From Desulfamplus sp964425195 (GTDB lineage: Bacteria; Desulfobacterota; Desulfobacteria; Desulfobacterales; Desulfobacteraceae): a stretch of DNA of 64,000 nucleotides. The notes beneath the pieces are model-generated. The model made no database searches. It was not told where the DNA came from and worked only from the letters and a program-made list of their open reading frames with translations. This document shows, piece after piece, positions 61,393-64,000 of this stretch. The first letter of the stretch is position 1; every line of letters starts with the position of its first letter. A program made the position numbers and the translations under genes. The DNA is taken from NCBI GenBank assembly GCA_964425195.1, contig CAYRLG010000007.1:78288-142287 (forward strand), read 5' to 3'.

Positions 61393-63174
61393 TTACATAC
61401 CCCCACACAACTTACGAACCATTGCCCTGCCTATAAAACGGAACTTATCACCAAGAGGAAAACGAGAAAGTACAGTCTTTACAACCCCTTTTGTAAATCT
61501 TGTCCGTTTGCTGTAATCTATTTTAACATCAACTATTACCGGCTGCCCTTTTTTAGCATGTTCAAGAGCTTTAGCAATGACAGTTTTAATATCATCATTA
61601 TTTATTATCTCGAAATACTCTGCACCAGTGGCAATTGCAATGCCTTTTAGTTTTATATCTCCCAAAATAGTGCATGTCTTGCGATTATAAGGAATCTCCT
61701 GTCCTTGTGAAATTTGGGATAGTTCGCCATCGTGGAATACAAAACAGACTATGCCGAGATTTTCAACTGATGCTGTTAAAAGCTCCATGCCTGTCATTAA
61801 AAAAGCACCGTCTCCAACAACCGCTGCAACCTGTTTATCAGGATTGGCAAGTTTTGCACCAATAGCTGCCGGCACAGCATATCCCATAGAGTTAAAATCA
61901 GTCGGGCTTATCAGATGTTTTGAATGGTAGTTTGTAAAAAGCTCGGCACATAAAAATGTGTGGTTTCCGTCATCAAGAACAGTTATTGCAGTATCTTCTA
62001 AATTTTCGCGTAATGACTGAAAAAAGAGTGCTGGATTTACTTTATCTGTCTTATGATCTATCCATTCTTTAAGATATAAGGCTTTATCATTTGCAATCTG
62101 AGATTGAATATCTAAATTTTCTCTCTTTTCTGTAATTTTTTGCAGCTCGTTAAAAAGCTCTTCTAAACCATCTTTTGCATCTGCACAGAGAGCTATTTTT
62201 GCAGCATAGTTTTTATGAAATACCTCTGGATTTATATCTATATGTATGAGATTTTCAGGAACTTTTACCCCAAAACTTCCAGTAGGAATTTCACTAAAAC
62301 GGGTTGCAACTGCAAGCAGACAATCGCAACTTTTAAAGGCGTTCTCTGCTGCTGGAACTGAATGGACACCAAATCCCATTCCAGTATGAAGCGGGTGGCT
62401 GCCCGCAAAGACGCTCAACCCCTGCAATGTTGTTGATACTGGTGCTTGAAGATACTCTGCAATTTTCACGATAGAATCACCAGCTTCTTTAGCTCCCCAG
62501 CCAACAAAAATACCAGGCGACTTTGACTCTGCAAGCATAACGGCAGCTTTTTTTATCTCATTTTTATCAACAGAGATATTTTTATGAACACGAGGCTTAA
62601 ATGTTTTGTAATCATCTACTTGATCTTGAAACATCTGGATATTTACAGGAATCTCAATAAATACAGGACCTGGCTCTCCTGATGTTGCAACTTCATAAGC
62701 CTCAAAAATTGTTGGAACAATATCTCTCTGGTGTTTGATAAGATAGCTCTTTTTTGTAACTGATTTTACAAGCTCTGCAAGGTTCATCTGGTGAAGTTGA
62801 TATGAAAATCTAATATCTTTACGGATACCGCCTGAAATAATAAGCATAGGGATACCATCTAAAAAAGCCTCTCCGATACCGCTCATAGCGTGCGTAACTC
62901 CGGCAGCAGGAACTATAAGCAGAACTCCTATTTTATCAGATGTGCGGCTTAGTGCATCAGCCATAAATGCAGCACTGCACTCATGGGTTACAAGAGTCGG
63001 TTGTATCTTATCAGAACTGTTCAAAGCATCATAAAGTTCTGTATTATGAACCCCTGGTATGCCGAACGTGTGAAATACTGGAAGTTGCTCTAAAGCATGA
63101 ACCACAAGCGATGCGCCTGTTTTTTGAAATACGGCTTTTTTTATACCATCAACGGTTTTATTTACTATCTCCAT
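61393..63174 (-). CDS. Thiamine-diphosphate enzyme, acetolactate-synthase-like
   Basis: This 593-residue protein has the N-terminal pyrimidine-binding domain with the catalytic Glu in LVTHECSAAFMADALSR, a central domain (AESKSPGIFVGWGAKEAGDS) and the C-terminal diphosphate-binding motif VGDGAFLMTGMELLTASVENLGIVCFVFHDGE. The GDGx(24-28)N metal motif is only partly met: GDG is present but the usual NN is replaced. It resembles acetolactate synthase large subunits and related decarboxylases such as phenylglyoxylate or sulfopyruvate types, so the substrate is uncertain. No small subunit is near. Confidence 0.8.
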   Translation of the reverse strand: MEIVNKTVDGIKKAVFQKTGASLVVHALEQLPVFHTFGIPGVHNTELYDALNSSDKIQPTLVTHECSAAFMADALSRTSDKIGVLLIVPAAGVTHAMSGIGEAFLDGIPMLIISGGIRKDIRFSYQLHQMNLAELVKSVTKKSYLIKHQRDIVPTIFEAYEVATSGEPGPVFIEIPVNIQMFQDQVDDYKTFKPRVHKNISVDKNEIKKAAVMLAESKSPGIFVGWGAKEAGDSIVKIAEYLQAPVSTTLQGLSVFAGSHPLHTGMGFGVHSVPAAENAFKSCDCLLAVATRFSEIPTGSFGVKVPENLIHIDINPEVFHKNYAAKIALCADAKDGLEELFNELQKITEKRENLDIQSQIANDKALYLKEWIDHKTDKVNPALFFQSLRENLEDTAITVLDDGNHTFLCAELFTNYHSKHLISPTDFNSMGYAVPAAIGAKLANPDKQVAAVVGDGAFLMTGMELLTASVENLGIVCFVFHDGELSQISQGQEIPYNRKTCTILGDIKLKGIAIATGAEYFEIINNDDIKTVIAKALEHAKKGQPVIVDVKIDYSKRTRFTKGVVKTVLSRFPLGDKFRFIGRAMVRKLCGGM

Positions 63175-63269
63175 CTATTTTTGCTCCTAATACGAAAATT
63201 GTCTATTTTGAATTATGTTCTCTTCAATCGTTTTTTAGATTTATTGGTTTAATTGGTTTTATTTGGATT

Positions 63270-64000
63270 TTATAGATTTTTGCTTGCAATAGATGCTGCG
63301 GCTGCTCTTGCTGTCAAAACACAGCTTCCAAGAAATGTACCCTCAAGAGAGCCTTTGCCATGAATCCCGCCTCCGCCGAACCCTGCTGTCTCTCCAACTG
63401 CGTACAACCCCTCAAAAGGTTTGTTATCTACATAAAGCACTTGGCTTTTAAGATTTGTCATAATTCCTCCAAGGCTTTTACGACTTAAAATAAACGAGCG
63501 TATTGCTATCAAAGGTCGTGCAAAAGGATCGTCAATTTTCTGAAATTTACACATTCTTATGCGATCGCCTCTGTTATCCCTGAAATTGGCGATTCTTCTT
63601 AGCTGATCATCGTTAAAGTATCTGCGTCCTCTATCAATCTGAGCATCATAGCTTTTTATATCAGATACCATTTTGTCTCGATCAATTGAAGTTCCAATGC
63701 TTAAAGAGTCCATTTTATTCATAAGTTCGGAAATAGAATCAGCTGAAACTATATCTTTTGACTCTTTTAAAAGGCGGCTTACTAAATCTTTATCTCCAAA
63801 AAGGATATTTGTAATTAATTTCAGCTTATTTTTATATCTAAATGCTGTCATATAATCACACCCTGATACTGCAAGCTCTTTTATAGCTATTTTCCAATTC
63901 ATCACCAACCATGAGTATTGAGCCTCTGTTTTACAAATCTGCTCAACTGATCTCTGTCGAAAATAGTAGACACCAAAGCACATATTATCCAGCCATTTTT
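63270..64000 (-). CDS. FAD-binding dehydrogenase (C-terminal part, runs off the window)
   Basis: The frame is open through the right edge, so the N-terminus lies beyond 64000. The visible 243 residues end with SLGGIMTNLKSQVLYVDNKP and the FAD-binding GLYAVGETAGFGGGGIHGKGSLEGTFLGSCVLTAR of the fumarate-reductase/KsdD-type flavoprotein family. This matches FAD-binding dehydrogenases of about 550 residues. An in-frame ATG at 63983 is unlikely to be the true start because in-frame coding continues upstream (KWLDN). It is 95 bp from the acetolactate-synthase-like gene on the same strand. Confidence 0.8.
   Translation of the reverse strand, partial: KWLDNMCFGVYYFRQRSVEQICKTEAQYSWLVMNWKIAIKELAVSGCDYMTAFRYKNKLKLITNILFGDKDLVSRLLKESKDIVSADSISELMNKMDSLSIGTSIDRDKMVSDIKSYDAQIDRGRRYFNDDQLRRIANFRDNRGDRIRMCKFQKIDDPFARPLIAIRSFILSRKSLGGIMTNLKSQVLYVDNKPFEGLYAVGETAGFGGGGIHGKGSLEGTFLGSCVLTARAAAASIASKNL

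Noticed and set aside
1..64000. CRISPR arrays, insertion sequences, tRNA or rRNA genes
   Set aside because: No regularly spaced direct repeats, transposase-like proteins or cloverleaf or rRNA-like sequences were noticed in the gaps.

Overview
The window is low-GC bacterial chromosome with dense genes, short gaps and many ATGA or 1-base overlaps. The gene set suggests an anaerobic Desulfobacterota-type (deltaproteobacterial) organism. It has NfnAB, a selenocysteine formate dehydrogenase, a MetV-MetF-HdrA-HdrA/MvhD methylenetetrahydrofolate reductase cluster, a tungsten-type aldehyde:ferredoxin oxidoreductase beside an iron alcohol dehydrogenase, sigma-54 regulators, a type II secretion system and a Vi-type sugar pathway. 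This assignment is an inference from gene content. No marker gene such as rRNA is present, and I see no CRISPR array, tRNA or insertion sequence.

Layout. 1-1438 (-): nfnA and the 5' part of nfnB. 1607-5526 (-): a lipid-transport ABC locus (MlaE, MlaF, MlaD, PqiC-like). 5590-7119 (-): an MgtE-like Mg2+ transporter and a decayed UspE-like gene. 7324-14350 (+): type II secretion genes gspI-J-K-L-M-D. 14331-20547 (+): ABC-type binding protein, histidine kinase, NtrC-type regulator, TonB receptor. 20603-24965 (+): a sigma-54-type promoter, then a CAP-domain protein, a subtilisin, gspC and SapC. 25087-29790 (+): a complete type I secretion system. 29928-32122 (-): a DAHP synthase/prephenate dehydratase fusion behind a Phe-rich leader-peptide attenuator. 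32254-38748: histidine phosphatase, tviC- and tviB-like genes, an exported receiver-domain protein, cheR and ppsR. 38911-42774 (+): SCP2-like protein, Fe-alcohol dehydrogenase, aldehyde oxidoreductase. 43107-46229 (+): livK-livH-livM. 46231-51447 (-): hemolysin III family protein and the metVF/hdrA/mvhD operon. 51877-54401: a PAS kinase and arginase. 54640-57438 (-): selenocysteine formate dehydrogenase. 57652-60480: divergent LysR and P5C dehydrogenase. 60613-64000 (-): CPBP protease, an acetolactate-synthase-like enzyme and a partial FAD dehydrogenase.

How the genes fit together. The metabolic genes form a redox network. Alcohol to aldehyde to acid yields reduced ferredoxin, NfnAB couples ferredoxin and NADH to NADP+, and formate dehydrogenase plus the MetVF-Hdr complex belong to the methyl branch of the Wood-Ljungdahl pathway. 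Arginase and P5C dehydrogenase are two steps of arginine-to-glutamate catabolism. The secretion block joins T2SS parts, two probable exported proteins (CAP and subtilisin) and a two-component system whose NtrC-type regulator may act at the sigma-54 promoter next to it.

The best-supported regulatory discovery is the attenuator at 31936-32122. A 24-residue leader peptide with seven Phe codons overlaps three mutually exclusive pairings, ends in an intrinsic terminator, and is followed by a second terminator. Other points of note are the UGA/SECIS pair in formate dehydrogenase, a textbook terminator inside the start of the subtilisin gene, a receiver domain behind a signal peptide, a 23-bp perfect inverted repeat before the formate dehydrogenase gene, and a LysR protein with an insertion in its wing.
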